DNA of 64,000 nt from Shouchella clausii (GTDB taxonomy: Bacteria; Bacillota; Bacilli; Bacillales; Bacillaceae_D): the NCBI RefSeq assembly GCF_002250115.1, contig NZ_CP019985.1, positions 4,030,001 to 4,094,000 on the forward strand, in the 5' to 3' direction. The translations under genes and the position numbers were made by a program. Positions 16,810 through 26,224 of the stretch are shown here, piece by piece. How positions within the stretch are numbered: the stretch's first letter is position 1; every line of letters begins with the position of its first letter. Under the pieces are notes generated by a model. It worked only from the letters and a program-made list of their open reading frames with translations, did not search any database and was not told the DNA's origin.

Positions 16810-17301
16810 ATGTTTAAAGTTGGCGACAAAGTTGTTTACCCCTACCATGGTGCAGGGACGATCCAAGAGGTGGAGGAGAAAAATGTATTGGGTGAGACGC
16901 ATTTGTATTTCATCCTTCATTTCCCATTGGTAGATATAACGCTTATGCTTCCAGAGTCTCGAATCGAGCAATCAGGGCTCCGAAAGGTCATTCCCTCCTC
17001 TGATATTGAAAAGGTCGCAAAAGCATTGCAAAACGGGCCTGATACGCCGCCTTCAACGAGTCAATTTTCTCGAGATACGGAAAATTTATTAAAGACAGGC
17101 AGCATTATCGACGCTGCTCATTTAGTGTCGTCACTCTCGAAAAAACAGGCAGAACGGTCAAACGGACTCCATATCCAAGATCGCCATCATTTGCAAAAAG
17201 CACGGCAAGTGTTAGCCAGCGAACTTGTAGCTGTCCAAGATTTTTCAGAAGAACAGGCCTATGAATTTATTGACAACAATTTGCTCGATACAGCCAATTA
17301 A
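16810..17301 (+). CDS. CarD/CdnL-family transcription regulator
   Basis: The 163-residue product has an N-terminal Tudor-like RNA-polymerase-interaction domain (MFKVGDKVVYPYHGAGTIQEVEEKNVLG, then LHFPLVDITLMLPESRIEQSGLRKVI) and a helical C-terminal part (residues 85-160). CarD proteins bind the RNA polymerase beta subunit and tune open-complex formation, often at rRNA and stress promoters. The start at 16810 is chosen because GGAGG lies 7-8 bases before it; a longer frame from 16768 has no site. It has a perfect-hexamer promoter and sits between yqfQ and ispH. The family call is good; the target genes are unknown. Confidence 0.82.
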   Translation: MFKVGDKVVYPYHGAGTIQEVEEKNVLGETHLYFILHFPLVDITLMLPESRIEQSGLRKVIPSSDIEKVAKALQNGPDTPPSTSQFSRDTENLLKTGSIIDAAHLVSSLSKKQAERSNGLHIQDRHHLQKARQVLASELVAVQDFSEEQAYEFIDNNLLDTAN

Positions 17302-17337
17302 GCCATTATTGTTCTATGAAATCATAAGGCTTCCTGA

Positions 17338-17366
17338 TTGTCAGGCTCCTTGATCTCCATTACAAT
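17338..17366 (+). promoter_or_regulatory. Probable SigA promoter of ispH
   Basis: TTGTCA (17338-17343), a 17-base spacer and TACAAT (17361-17366). The predicted start is near 17373, only about ten bases ahead of a terminator-like hairpin. Confidence 0.6.
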
Positions 17367-17382
17367 AGAAGAGAAATCATCA

Positions 17383-17428
17383 AAACAGGGCTCTCACTTT
17401 TTCGGAAAGTAAGTAGCCCCGTTTTTTT
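17383..17428 (+). terminator. Terminator-like hairpin in the ispH leader
   Basis: CAGGGCT pairs with AGCCCCG and, inside it, CACTTT pairs with AAAGT around a TTCGG loop, with one mismatch and one bulge. A run of seven T follows. It has every mark of an intrinsic terminator, yet it ends one base before the ispH ribosome-binding site AGGAGG (17429-17434). It may end readthrough from the CarD-like gene, or act as an attenuator for ispH. Confidence 0.7.
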
Positions 17429-17446
17429 AGGAGGCCACTAAATCAA

Positions 17447-18391
17447 ATGGACGTTTTAAAAATTTCGCCAAGAGGGTACTGTTACGGCGTAGTGGATGCA
17501 ATGGTGATGGCGAGACAAGCGGCGCAAAACTTGGACTTACCAAGACCTTTATATATACTGGGGCAAATTGTTCATAACCAACATGTGACGGACGCGTTTA
17601 AAGAGGATGGCATTATTTCATTAGACGGACCAAACCGCCTTGAAATTTTAAAAAACGTCACTCATGGAACAGTCATTTTTACAGCGCACGGTGTATCGCC
17701 TGAAGTTCGCCGTCTCGCTAAAGAAAAAGGACTGACTTGCATTGATGCGACATGCCCAGACGTGACTCGAACACATGATTTAATACGGGAAAAAGCAGAA
17801 GAAGGCTATCAGTTTATTTACATCGGCAAACAAGGTCACCCTGAGCCAGAGGGGGCCATGGGTGTCGCTCCTGACTCTGTGCACCTTGTCGAGACATTGG
17901 AAGACCTTGAGCAGCTTACATTGGATGACCGCGACATTATTATTACCAACCAAACGACGATGAGCCAATGGGATGTAGCCGATATTATGAAGCGCGCTAT
18001 GGAGCTCTATCCAAACGCAGAAGTACACAATGAAATTTGTTTAGCAACGCAAGTCCGCCAAGAGGCGGTTGCTGAACAAGCTTCTCAATGTGACATCGTG
18101 ATTGTTGTCGGCGATCCAAAAAGCAACAATTCCAACCGATTGGCACAAGTTTCCGAGCAAATTGCCGGTACACCCGCTTACCGTATTGGCGATTTGTCCG
18201 AACTGAAGCTAGAGTGGATCAAAGACGCCAAAAAAGTCGGCGTAACGTCAGGCGCGTCAACGCCGACGCCGATTACAAAAGAAGTGATAACCTTTATCGA
18301 GAACTATGACCCAAATGATGAATCAACATGGGATACGACGAAAAAAGTGCCGATCGAAAAAATTCTTCCAAAAGTGCGTGTAAAAAAATAA
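17447..18391 (+). CDS. ispH: 4-hydroxy-3-methylbut-2-enyl diphosphate reductase, MEP pathway
   Basis: IspH (LytB) reduces HMBPP to IPP and DMAPP in the cytoplasm with a [4Fe-4S] cluster. The 314-residue protein shows the first cluster cysteine in [14 protein letters not shown], the second in [12 protein letters not shown] and the third in [14 protein letters not shown]. It also has the [21 protein letters not shown] and [12 protein letters not shown] motifs. The length is normal for Bacillus. AGGAGG precedes the ATG at good spacing. It shares the pathway with ispG at 5937. A promoter and a terminator-like hairpin lie in the leader. Confidence 0.97.
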   Translation: MDVLKISPRGYCYGVVDAMVMARQAAQNLDLPRPLYILGQIVHNQHVTDAFKEDGIISLDGPNRLEILKNVTHGTVIFTAHGVSPEVRRLAKEKGLTCIDATCPDVTRTHDLIREKAEEGYQFIYIGKQGHPEPEGAMGVAPDSVHLVETLEDLEQLTLDDRDIIITNQTTMSQWDVADIMKRAMELYPNAEVHNEICLATQVRQEAVAEQASQCDIVIVVGDPKSNNSNRLAQVSEQIAGTPAYRIGDLSELKLEWIKDAKKVGVTSGASTPTPITKEVITFIENYDPNDESTWDTTKKVPIEKILPKVRVKK

Positions 18392-18395
18392 CGCC

Positions 18396-18438
18396 CAACA
18401 AGCAAGCGACGCGAAAGCGCGGCTTGCTTGTTTTTTAT
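18396..18438. terminator. Terminator between ispH and yqfO
   Basis: AACAAGCAAGC pairs with GCTTGCTTGTT and the inner bases GCGC/GCGC pair around GAAA. A run of six T follows on the plus strand. It ends ispH; yqfO converges on it from the other side. Confidence 0.85.
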
Positions 18439-18440
18439 TC

Positions 18441-19562
18441 TCATAAAAATTGAAATGGCTCTGTGCTTTGGGCAGAAGCGAATATATCTATATGGTAGCC
18501 GTTTTCGTTCAATAATGCTGCCATTTTCTCAGCAACGCCTTCTTTCATAATCGCCTCGATATGATGGCCCGCATCAATGACACACATCCCTGCCATTAAT
18601 GCATCTTGAGCAACATGGTAATACAAATCTCCAGTGATAAGCACATCTGCCCCAGCTCGTTTGGCTTGCATCACATACTTATTGCCATCGCCTCCGAGCA
18701 CAGCTGCTTTTCTGATTTTCGTATCCAACTCACCGACAACACGAACTGTTTTTACACCTAGCGCCTGTTTAACAAATTCAACATATGAGGCTAGCGTATG
18801 GTCGCCCTCAACTTTCCCGATACGACCGAGTCCTCGTTGCCATTGCGGTTGATCAAGTGGATACAAGTCGTAGGCAGGCTCCTCATACGGATGCGCCTTA
18901 ACCAACGCTGCAATGACTTTGCCGCTCATATTGGCAGGCACAATTGTTTCAATGCGTACTTCGCCTACTTCTTCTTCTTTCCCTACCGTGCCAATATAAG
19001 GGTTGGTTCCTGCTTGTGGACGAAAACGCCCCATTCCCTCCGCCGAAAAGGAGCAGTGGCTATAGTTGCCAATGTGACCAGCACCAGCAGCGCCAAGGGA
19101 CTCACGGATTTGTTTCGCATGGGAAGCCGGAACGAAAGCAACGAGCTTTTGCAATGTTTCTGTATAGGTCGGCGCCAGCACATTGCTATCTTTGAATTGA
19201 AGGCGCTCTGCAAGCAAATCATTAACGCCCCCTTCGGCAACATCAAGATTCGTATGGGCAGCATAAATGGTAATCTCATGTTCAATTGCTTTTTTTATCA
19301 TTCTCCCCATCGGCGTGTCTACATCGATTTGCTTAAGAGGATGGAACAACAACGGGTGGTGGGCCAGGATAAAGTCAACGTCCTTTTCAATCGCTTCATC
19401 GATCGTTTTTTCCAGTACATCAAGGGCAACCATTGCTTTTTTGACCTTTTTTTTCAGTGACCCAACCATTAAACCGTTTTTATCACCTTCAAGTGCATAT
19501 GACTTTGGGGCAAAAGACTCAAAGTATTGGATAAGCGTATTTGCTGCAACGGCGTTTTTCAT
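18441..19562 (-). CDS. yqfO: Nif3-like dinuclear metal-centre protein (YqfO)
   Basis: The 373-residue protein has the Nif3/DUF34 domain at both ends: FILAHHPLLFHPLKQI with metal-binding histidines (near residue 65), YAAHTNLDVAEGGVND, and VLITGDLYYHVAQDALMAGMCVIDAGHHIE near the C-terminus. An inserted PII/CutA-like middle domain (about residues 130-240) marks the long Gram-positive type. Nif3 proteins bind two metal ions; a GTP cyclohydrolase I type 2 annotation is common, but the true activity is uncertain. It overlaps trmK by 4 bases (ATGA), so the two are translationally coupled. Confidence 0.9.
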   Translation of the reverse strand: MKNAVAANTLIQYFESFAPKSYALEGDKNGLMVGSLKKKVKKAMVALDVLEKTIDEAIEKDVDFILAHHPLLFHPLKQIDVDTPMGRMIKKAIEHEITIYAAHTNLDVAEGGVNDLLAERLQFKDSNVLAPTYTETLQKLVAFVPASHAKQIRESLGAAGAGHIGNYSHCSFSAEGMGRFRPQAGTNPYIGTVGKEEEVGEVRIETIVPANMSGKVIAALVKAHPYEEPAYDLYPLDQPQWQRGLGRIGKVEGDHTLASYVEFVKQALGVKTVRVVGELDTKIRKAAVLGGDGNKYVMQAKRAGADVLITGDLYYHVAQDALMAGMCVIDAGHHIEAIMKEGVAEKMAALLNENGYHIDIFASAQSTEPFQFL

Positions 19563-20263
19563 TCTCCCAATGCCTCCTTTACAAGCTGCAAATTTCTTTC
19601 AAGCTTTCTTTGTTTTTCGCTCATTTCCTTTGTCTGTTTCCCTTTTTTCAGTTCCTCTAATACTTGAAGCCAGCTTTGTTGTTCGCGGCGCCACTTTTTG
19701 TGAAAAGCCGACGTTTGTTCACGTCGCAAAATCGGGCCAAGCAGCAAGTCTGCTTCTGTAAGAGGCGGTGTGTCTTTTTCTGCCACTGCCACGATAATTT
19801 CATATATTTTGCCGTCTTCCTCTATGATTTCCTCGGCCGAAATCGAAAATTCGTGATGTGAAAGCCACTCCCGCACTGCATGGGCTGCAATATTAGGCTG
19901 AAGCACAAGGGTTTGAACCCCTTGCAACTTTGTTTTGCCCTCTTCTAAAATCGAAGCAATTAACGGCCCGCCCATACCTGCTATTGCAATAGCTTCAACC
20001 TTATCATCGCTTTTCAGCACTTCTAAGCCATTTCCTTTACGGACTTCTACCGCATCAGAAAGACCTGAGCGACTCACTTGCGCACAGGCCGATTGATAAG
20101 GCCCTTCATTCAACTCACCAGCGATTGCAGTCAGACCGGGGCACCGCAATGCCAGGTAGCAAGGGAGGTACCCATGATCGGATCCAATGTCTGCAATGCG
20201 CTTATAATGGTATAAGTAGGAGGCTACCCGCTCAAGGCGCAAGGATAGCTGTTTGTCATTCAT
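19559..20263 (-). CDS. trmK: tRNA (adenine-22-N1)-methyltransferase TrmK
   Basis: The 234-residue protein has the class I SAM fold: YKRIADIGSDHGYLPCYLA is motif I, followed by IAGELNEGPYQSA, the glycine-rich AIAIAGMGGPLIASILEEG (the catalytic IAGMGG of TrmK) and LVLQPNIAAHAVREWL (LQPN). The C-terminal helical coil (about residues 180-234) fits the family. It makes m1A22 in bacterial tRNA(Ser) and tRNA(Tyr). The ATG at 20263 has GGGGG upstream; the frame extends to 20374 without support. The neighbouring cccA and sigA match the B. subtilis order. Confidence 0.92.
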   Translation of the reverse strand: MNDKQLSLRLERVASYLYHYKRIADIGSDHGYLPCYLALRCPGLTAIAGELNEGPYQSACAQVSRSGLSDAVEVRKGNGLEVLKSDDKVEAIAIAGMGGPLIASILEEGKTKLQGVQTLVLQPNIAAHAVREWLSHHEFSISAEEIIEEDGKIYEIIVAVAEKDTPPLTEADLLLGPILRREQTSAFHKKWRREQQSWLQVLEELKKGKQTKEMSEKQRKLERNLQLVKEALGE

Positions 20264-20357
20264 TTTGGAACCCCCAATGTATACGGATTGCAATAAATCT
20301 CTAACCGTTCTAAGAACGCTAAAGCGAAATGGAAAAAGAGCAAGGTTTCCCCTGCTC

Positions 20358-20741
20358 TTATTGGGAAGCGTCAAGCAAATACTCTGCTACGGCTTCAATT
20401 TCATTCTCTTGCAATTGGCCTCCGAAGGCCGGCATGCCGCCGTCAAGCCCATTGGTGACAATTTCAACAATTTCCTCATGAGACAAACGTCCCTCTAAAT
20501 TATTGATAGCCGGAGCATTTCCGGTGCCTGATAAGTCATTGGCATGGCAGGCAATGCACGATTGTGAGACAACTGTTTCGCCGTATTCGATTGGATCATC
20601 AATCACGACTTCCTCTTGTGCCCCTTCTCCGCCTTCCTCAGCAACGTTGCGCATATGGTTGCCAACAGCTGAAAGCGCAACCATTAAAACGACACCAAGC
20701 AATGCAATAATGGCAAAAGGGATTAATGGGCGTCCTTTCAT
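20358..20741 (-). CDS. cccA: Cytochrome c-550 (membrane-anchored)
   Basis: The 127-residue product has an N-terminal anchor (PLIPFAIIALLGVVLMVALSA), an acidic linker and a class I cytochrome c domain with the haem motif SCIACH (near residue 69) and a distal methionine in GLDGGMPAFGGQLQ. It is a small electron carrier on the outer face of the membrane, as CccA is in B. subtilis. The acidic linker EEGGEGAQEEVVIDD may reflect alkaliphile biology. GGAGAG lies upstream of the ATG at 20741; a longer start at 20825 lacks support. No terminator is evident at the 3' end. Confidence 0.92.
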   Translation of the reverse strand: MKGRPLIPFAIIALLGVVLMVALSAVGNHMRNVAEEGGEGAQEEVVIDDPIEYGETVVSQSCIACHANDLSGTGNAPAINNLEGRLSHEEIVEIVTNGLDGGMPAFGGQLQENEIEAVAEYLLDASQ

Positions 20742-21005
20742 TAAAAGTGCTCTCCTTTCTAAGTTAGAGGTCTTTTTCTTATGTAAAAAAGCACGAATCT
20801 TCTTTAGTTTACTGTATATGGACACTTCTGAAAAGGGCTCGTCCCTATTTTAATTGAAAAACCAACAATTTGCCAGATGATACTATTAAGAAAATTTCAA
20901 ATGGCGATTTGCATTTCCCTTTCATACCCAGTAAAATAGGAATTAAGCAAAATAGAATCGTTTGGCTTGCAAAGGGGCAAGCCAAACGATCAGCAATATC
21001 ATTAA

Positions 21006-22127
21006 TTAATCAAGAAAGTCTTTTAAACGCTTGCTGCGGCTTGGATGGCGCAATTTACGGAGCGCTTTTGCTTCAATTTGGCGAATTCGCTCTCTCGTAA
21101 CGCCAAACACTTTGCCTACTTCTTCAAGCGTTCTTGTCCGGCCGTCATCAAGCCCGAAACGCAAGCGCAATACGTTCTCTTCACGGTCGGTTAGTGTATC
21201 GAGCACGTCTTCAAGTTGTTCTTTCAACAGCTCGTACGCGGCCGCATCCGATGGCGCTAGAGCTTCTTGGTCTTCGATAAAGTCGCCTAGATGGGAATCA
21301 TCCTCTTCACCAATTGGCGTCTCTAGCGATACAGGCTCTTGGGCAATTTTTAAAATCTCTCTTACTTTGTCAGGGCTTAAATCCATCTCTTTGCCGACTT
21401 CTTCTGGAGTTGGCTCGCGCCCATAGTCTTGTAAAAGTTGGCGTTGTACGCGGATCAGTTTATTAATCGTTTCGACCATATGAACAGGAATGCGGATCGT
21501 ACGGGCTTGGTCTGCAATGGCCCGTGTAATCGCTTGGCGAATCCACCAAGTGGCATATGTGCTAAATTTAAAGCCTTTGTCATAATCGAACTTTTCAACA
21601 GCTTTAATTAAACCCATATTGCCTTCCTGAATTAAATCAAGGAATAGCATGCCGCGGCCAACATAACGTTTTGCAATCGAAACAACGAGGCGCAAATTCG
21701 CTTCCGCTAACCGTTTTTTCGCCTCTTCGTCGCCTTGTTCAATCCGTTTTGCCAAATCGATTTCTTCTTCCGCTGAAAGCAATGGAACACGGCCAATTTC
21801 TTTTAAATACATGCGGACTGGGTCATTTATTTTAATCCCTGGAGGGACGCTTAAATCATTTAAATCAAACTCTTCTTCGTCTTTTGCTACTTGAGCAAGC
21901 GATGGCACGTCGTCTTCGCTTTCGTTCAAAAGTTCCACGCCTTGTTCGCCAAGATACTCGTAAAATTCATCCATTTGGTCTGAATCTTGTTCAAACGCAG
22001 CCATTTTCTCTGTAATTTCGGCATACGTCAATGTACCACGTTTTTTCCCAGTTTCCACCAGTTGTTCTTTTACTTGATCGATGGTAAGGTCACCTTCTGT
22101 TACAGGACGCAACGGTTTGTCAGCCAT
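21006..22127 (-). CDS. sigA: Primary RNA polymerase sigma factor SigA (RpoD)
   Basis: The 373-residue sigma-70 factor has regions 1.2 ([31 protein letters not shown]), 2.1-2.4 ([40 protein letters not shown], then [22 protein letters not shown]), 3 and 4 ([23 protein letters not shown]). It lacks the long non-conserved insert of E. coli RpoD, as usual in Bacillus. AAGGAGGGG precedes the ATG at 22127. It follows dnaG closely in the macromolecular synthesis arrangement. Confidence 0.97.
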   Translation of the reverse strand: MADKPLRPVTEGDLTIDQVKEQLVETGKKRGTLTYAEITEKMAAFEQDSDQMDEFYEYLGEQGVELLNESEDDVPSLAQVAKDEEEFDLNDLSVPPGIKINDPVRMYLKEIGRVPLLSAEEEIDLAKRIEQGDEEAKKRLAEANLRLVVSIAKRYVGRGMLFLDLIQEGNMGLIKAVEKFDYDKGFKFSTYATWWIRQAITRAIADQARTIRIPVHMVETINKLIRVQRQLLQDYGREPTPEEVGKEMDLSPDKVREILKIAQEPVSLETPIGEEDDSHLGDFIEDQEALAPSDAAAYELLKEQLEDVLDTLTDREENVLRLRFGLDDGRTRTLEEVGKVFGVTRERIRQIEAKALRKLRHPSRSKRLKDFLD

Positions 22128-22159
22128 TCGATCCCCTCCTTCCAAAATTAAACCATACA

Positions 22160-23971
22160 TTACTGGCTTTGGAGCTCTTTTTTTAAGCGAATCAACTCCA
22201 TTTGCAGTTTTGCCGCCCGGATAGGGTCTTGTTCAAACCGCGCAGCCTGCTGCTGTTCTTTCAGTTTTACCCATTTTGGGTATTGCTCAATCCGCTTTAT
22301 ATAATCAGCAAGCTCCTCGTCTGAACACTCATTTTTTAATGGTTGCATGAGCAAATATGCCGCCAGCTTTGCCAGCCTTCGATCTTCAAGGCTTTCTACA
22401 AAACGCTTCATGCTCGCATCAGGCTCTCTAGTAACAAATGAAAGCAAATAAGCATAAAGGGCTTGGTGTTCTTCGAGGTTAAAGCCAGTTCCTAGCTTTT
22501 CTGAGACGCGCCACACCATTTCCGTGTCTTGGAGCATATAAGCTAGCAAGATCCGTTCGGCTTTTATATGAGCTGGTACAGGCCGTGCGCTTCCTTGCTT
22601 TCGGCCTGAAGTAGGCTTTTCCGCTCGCGGCAGCGCCTTAGGTGTCTCTTTTGTTTGTTTGAGCAGGCGTTCGGCCCGGCTTAACTCTTGGCGCAACACA
22701 TCCATCGGCAGTGTAAAACTTTCTGCAAGTTGCTGCAAATAGTATTCTTGTTCGACAGAATGCTCGAGTTTTGCCAACATCTGTACGATTTCTTCGATAT
22801 ATTGGAGCCGATCTCCTTCATTTTGCATATTCTTGCCTTGCTTTAAATCCAACATTCGGAATGCCATTACGGATAAGCATTCGTTGTCGAGTATGCGCAC
22901 AAATGCCTCTTCGCCATGCTGCTTCACATAATCATCTGGGTCGAGCCCTTCGGGAAGTAGGCAAATCGACACTTTGCAGCCAGCTTCCTCCAACACGGGA
23001 ATCGCTTTGCGAATCGCTTCTCTCCCGGCACGGTCGCCATCATAACATAAAATGACTTCTTCTGCATTGCGGCGAAGAAGTTTTGCATGATCGCTGCTTA
23101 AAGCAGTGCCTAGCGTAGCAACAACATTTGTCACTCCAGCTTTCCAAGCAGCCATTACGTCAAATGCCCCTTCTACTAATAGGGCTTTGTTTTGTTTACG
23201 TATGCTCGGACGAGCTTCATGCATATGGAATAACGTCTTTGCTTTGTGGAAAATCGGCGTTTCCGGGCTGTTTAAGTATTTCGGTTGGCCTTCGCCAATG
23301 GCCCTACCGCCAAATGCCACTACGCTTCCTTGACTATCCGTAATCGGAAACATAAGTCGCTCACGAAACAAGTCATAATAACCCTTTCCTTGTTTGCGTT
23401 TCGCCAAAAGGCCTGATTCTGCCATTACAGCTAAGTCAAGACCATTTTTTTCAAAGATCACAGCGAGCGTTTCCCAATCATTAAGGGCATAGCCGATTCG
23501 GAAATGTTCAATCTGTTCTTGCGTGAAAAGTCTCTCTTGTGCATAAACACGCCCTGGAGCCCCTTCTTCTGTTAGCGTCAAAATGCTATGGTAAGTAGAG
23601 GCAGCGAGCTCGTGGCCTTTTTTCATTTGCCTGATGCGCGCATCTTCAGGTTTGTCCGTCTCTGTTCTTTGCATTTGCGGCAAAGCTATTTTTGCACGTT
23701 CTGCGAGGTGAGAGACAGTTTCAGAAAAAGACCAGCCCTTCAATTCCTGCAAAAAAGTAAACACATTCCCACCGGCTCCGCAGCCAAAACAATGGTACAC
23801 TTGTTTGTCTTCCGATACAGAAAAAGACGGCGTTTTCTCGTCATGGAACGGGCAAAGGCCTCCGTACTGACGCCCTTGCTTTTTTAGCTGCACATATTCG
23901 CCGATGACCTCAACAATATCACTTGCTTCCCTGATCTCTGTAAGTGTTTCATCGGGTATTTTCACAGCCAC
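22160..23971 (-). CDS. dnaG: DNA primase
   Basis: The 603-residue primase has the N-terminal zinc finger ([29 protein letters not shown]), the TOPRIM core ([30 protein letters not shown] and [10 protein letters not shown] with the catalytic acidic residues) and a C-terminal helicase-binding part. It makes RNA primers for the replisome. Two GTG codons lie in frame at 23971 and 23965 with only a weak ribosome-binding site, so the start is uncertain. It is the first gene of dnaG-sigA; the sigA start lies 32 bases beyond its stop. Confidence 0.96.
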   Translation of the reverse strand: MAVKIPDETLTEIREASDIVEVIGEYVQLKKQGRQYGGLCPFHDEKTPSFSVSEDKQVYHCFGCGAGGNVFTFLQELKGWSFSETVSHLAERAKIALPQMQRTETDKPEDARIRQMKKGHELAASTYHSILTLTEEGAPGRVYAQERLFTQEQIEHFRIGYALNDWETLAVIFEKNGLDLAVMAESGLLAKRKQGKGYYDLFRERLMFPITDSQGSVVAFGGRAIGEGQPKYLNSPETPIFHKAKTLFHMHEARPSIRKQNKALLVEGAFDVMAAWKAGVTNVVATLGTALSSDHAKLLRRNAEEVILCYDGDRAGREAIRKAIPVLEEAGCKVSICLLPEGLDPDDYVKQHGEEAFVRILDNECLSVMAFRMLDLKQGKNMQNEGDRLQYIEEIVQMLAKLEHSVEQEYYLQQLAESFTLPMDVLRQELSRAERLLKQTKETPKALPRAEKPTSGRKQGSARPVPAHIKAERILLAYMLQDTEMVWRVSEKLGTGFNLEEHQALYAYLLSFVTREPDASMKRFVESLEDRRLAKLAAYLLMQPLKNECSDEELADYIKRIEQYPKWVKLKEQQQAARFEQDPIRAAKLQMELIRLKKELQSQ

Positions 23972-23989
23972 TAGGCAATCACCACAATT

Positions 23990-24454
23990 CTATTCCTTTG
24001 CTATCTTTTCAAGTACGGCATATAGAGCATGATAGAACGCGGCGCGGTCAGATGCTGTAAATTTTTTCGGGCCACGCGTCTTTTCCCCAGCTCTCCGGGC
24101 TTTCTGTGAGGTATGCCTCCATGCAAGCATAGCTGGCATTTCCTCTTCTTTATACACATGCCCGCGGGGCGACAACACGATCACACCTTTTACAAGAAGG
24201 AGTGACGCTAACGCATGATCTTGCGTCACACAGACATCTCCGCGGTGGACAGATTGCAGCAAATAAAGATCTGCTGCTTCTTTACTCGTATCGACAATAG
24301 CCGTTTCTACATCCTTTGGCAAACTCATGGTATGCGCATAAGAATAAACAAAGACCATTTTTTTGCCGAATGTCCGCGCAAGCGAAATGACTTCTTCTTT
24401 TACTGGGCAAGAATCCGCATCAACGTAAACAGTCGTGTTAGATGGAATCACCAT
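23990..24454 (-). CDS. yqxD: YqxD/YaiI family protein (UPF0178)
   Basis: The 154-residue product has the UPF0178 features: TTVYVDADSCPVKEEVISLA at the N-terminus, VCVTQDHALASLLLVKGVIVLSPRG and GPKKFTASDRAAFYHAL. The family adopts a PIN-like (NYN) fold with conserved acidic residues, and a nuclease role is often guessed but not shown. The gene precedes dnaG with 18 bases between, as in B. subtilis, so the three (yqxD-dnaG-sigA) may form an operon. The ribosome-binding site is weak. Confidence 0.88.
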   Translation of the reverse strand: MVIPSNTTVYVDADSCPVKEEVISLARTFGKKMVFVYSYAHTMSLPKDVETAIVDTSKEAADLYLLQSVHRGDVCVTQDHALASLLLVKGVIVLSPRGHVYKEEEMPAMLAWRHTSQKARRAGEKTRGPKKFTASDRAAFYHALYAVLEKIAKE

Positions 24455-24645
24455 ACACTATCATTCAACATTTTCAACAGATCTCCTTCTTCCTTGACGA
24501 AAAAAATAAAAATGTGTCGAAAAAAGCGCTACAGCTATCCTTCCTTCAGTTCTATCATTGCCAAAAAAATAAGAATAAGTCTTGACTTTTTAAATTTATT
24601 TGTTCTCTTAGGGTTTTATACATAAAAACAATGAATCATCAATGA

Positions 24646-24684
24646 TAAAATCCCCAATGTTCAATTATACTTGATTGGGGATCA
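24646..24684 (-). terminator. Terminator of the ccpN-ppsR operon
   Basis: ATCCCCAAT pairs with ATTGGGGAT around a 15-base loop, followed by TTTT on the minus strand, 30 bases beyond the ppsR stop codon. Confidence 0.75.
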
Positions 24685-24712
24685 TTTGAACAGTAAGAAG
24701 TATCAACAATAC

Positions 24713-25528
24713 TTAATTTCGTTGAAACATGCTTGAAATTAAATTGGCTGTTTCTTCAACTGCTTTATTTGAAACATCGATAACAGGGCAATTGACCCGA
24801 TCCATTACCTTTTTCGCATATTCGAGTTCTTCTTTAATACGATCGATGTTTGCATAGTTGGCTTCCGATTTAAGCCCTAGCGCTTTTAATCGCTCAGTGC
24901 GAATGCTATTTAGTTTTTCTGGACTGATTTTTAAGCCGATGCATTTTTTGGAAGAGATTTTGAACAATTCTTCCGGCGGTTCGACCTCAGGAACAAGAGG
25001 GACATTCGCCACTTTTAGTCGTTTATGGGCTAAGTATTGAGAGAGCGGCGTTTTCGAAGTACGGGAAACACCGATCAGTACAATGTCGGCAAGAATAATA
25101 CCACGGGGATCCCGTCCGTCATCGTATTTAACCGCAAATTCAATTGCTTCAACTTTGCGGAAATAATCTTCGTCCAACCGGTAGATCAGCCCAGGTTCAT
25201 AGCGCGGCTTTGCATTGGTTAAGTCGGTAATCTTTGAAAGTACTGGTCCAATGATGTCCACCGTTTCTACATTCGCCGCCTTTGCGCTTTCCAACAAAAA
25301 GTCCCTTATTTCTGGGACGACAAGCGTAAAAGCAATCAGCGCCTTGGCTTTGCGTGCAATTTGCACCACTTCTTGGATCGTCCCTTTGTCCTCTACATAG
25401 GGAATCCTTCTAAGCTCCACATTGGAGCCACTAAACTGGCTGACAGCAGCTTTTACAACAAGCTCCGCCGTTTCCCCTACGGAATCGGAAACAATGTAAA
25501 CAACTAGGCGTTCTGTGTCGTTTGTCAT
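24713..25528 (-). CDS. ppsR: Bifunctional kinase/pyrophosphorylase (PPDK regulatory protein family, YqfL)
   Basis: The 271-residue protein starts [19 protein letters not shown] and has the P-loop-like [18 protein letters not shown] and the [16 protein letters not shown] stretch of the DUF299/PSRP family. Members phosphorylate, with ADP, and dephosphorylate pyruvate phosphate dikinase or PEP synthase. In B. subtilis YqfL is encoded after ccpN and acts with it on gluconeogenic gene control. Here the gene follows ccpN by 24 bases. No PPDK gene is in the window. Confidence 0.9.
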   Translation of the reverse strand: MTNDTERLVVYIVSDSVGETAELVVKAAVSQFSGSNVELRRIPYVEDKGTIQEVVQIARKAKALIAFTLVVPEIRDFLLESAKAANVETVDIIGPVLSKITDLTNAKPRYEPGLIYRLDEDYFRKVEAIEFAVKYDDGRDPRGIILADIVLIGVSRTSKTPLSQYLAHKRLKVANVPLVPEVEPPEELFKISSKKCIGLKISPEKLNSIRTERLKALGLKSEANYANIDRIKEELEYAKKVMDRVNCPVIDVSNKAVEETANLISSMFQRN

Positions 25529-25552
25529 AAGCGCGCCCCTTTTCTTTTGAAG

Positions 25553-26197
25553 TTACATTCCGTCTTTACTGGCTAGATCTACAAGCAGCTGAGTAATATT
25601 GGTTTTAGTAATACGCCCCACCACTTCGAAACCTGATCCAGCGTCTACTTTTTTTACAATTGGCAATCCATCAATTTGCCGGGAGATGAGCTTTTGTGCG
25701 ACTTCAATTACCGAATCATCCTTCTCACACATTGTAATGTTTGGCATTCGCGTCATGATGACACTCACAGGAATAGACTCAATCGACTGTCCGCCCATGC
25801 TTGCCCGCAGCAAGTCTTTTCGAGAAGCAACTCCAACCAATGTTGCATGGCTATCTACAATAAAAAGTGTGCCTACATCTTCTAAGAACATCGTGCAAAT
25901 CGCTTCGTATACAGAAGCTGATTGCTCAATCAAAACGGGCCTCGATTGATAATGGTGAACTTTGATTTCCTGGAGCTTATCGGCAAGAACGGGGCTTTCA
26001 CTTTTCCCCGTATAAAAGTAGCCTACCCGAGGCCGGGCGTCCAGGAACCCGGCCATTGTTAAAATAGCCAAGTCTGGACGTAGAGTCGCCCTCGTTAAGG
26101 ATAGACGTTCTGCAATATGTTCGCCGGTAATTGGGCCATTTTCTTTTACAATATCGACGATTTGCTGTTGCCTAGTTGATAATTCGATTGGACTCAC
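25553..26197 (-). CDS. ccpN: Transcriptional repressor CcpN of gluconeogenic genes
   Basis: The 214-residue protein has an N-terminal winged helix (LSTRQQQIVDIVKENGPITGEHIAERLSLTRATLRPDLAIL) and two CBS domains (about residues 80-135 and 145-205, with EDVGTLFIVDSHATLVGVASRKDLLRA). CcpN represses gapB and pckA in B. subtilis and senses ATP and ADP through the CBS domains. The GTG at 26197 lines up with the B. subtilis start, but lies within its own AAGAGGTGAG, so a clear ribosome-binding site is lacking. The glyS stop is 27 bases upstream, so readthrough or coupling is possible. Confidence 0.92.
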   Translation of the reverse strand: MSPIELSTRQQQIVDIVKENGPITGEHIAERLSLTRATLRPDLAILTMAGFLDARPRVGYFYTGKSESPVLADKLQEIKVHHYQSRPVLIEQSASVYEAICTMFLEDVGTLFIVDSHATLVGVASRKDLLRASMGGQSIESIPVSVIMTRMPNITMCEKDDSVIEVAQKLISRQIDGLPIVKKVDAGSGFEVVGRITKTNITQLLVDLASKDGM

Positions 26198-26224
26198 CTC
26201 TTTTTTAAGCCAGTGCCAATAATC

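Noticed and set aside
18798-19460. 220-residue plus-strand frame inside yqfO
   Set aside because: Its translation is a mirror of yqfO codons on the other strand; no domain and no start signal.
20870-21100. 76-residue plus-strand frame beyond cccA, overlapping the sigA 3' end
   Set aside because: No ribosome-binding site and no recognised protein; it runs into sigA on the opposite strand.
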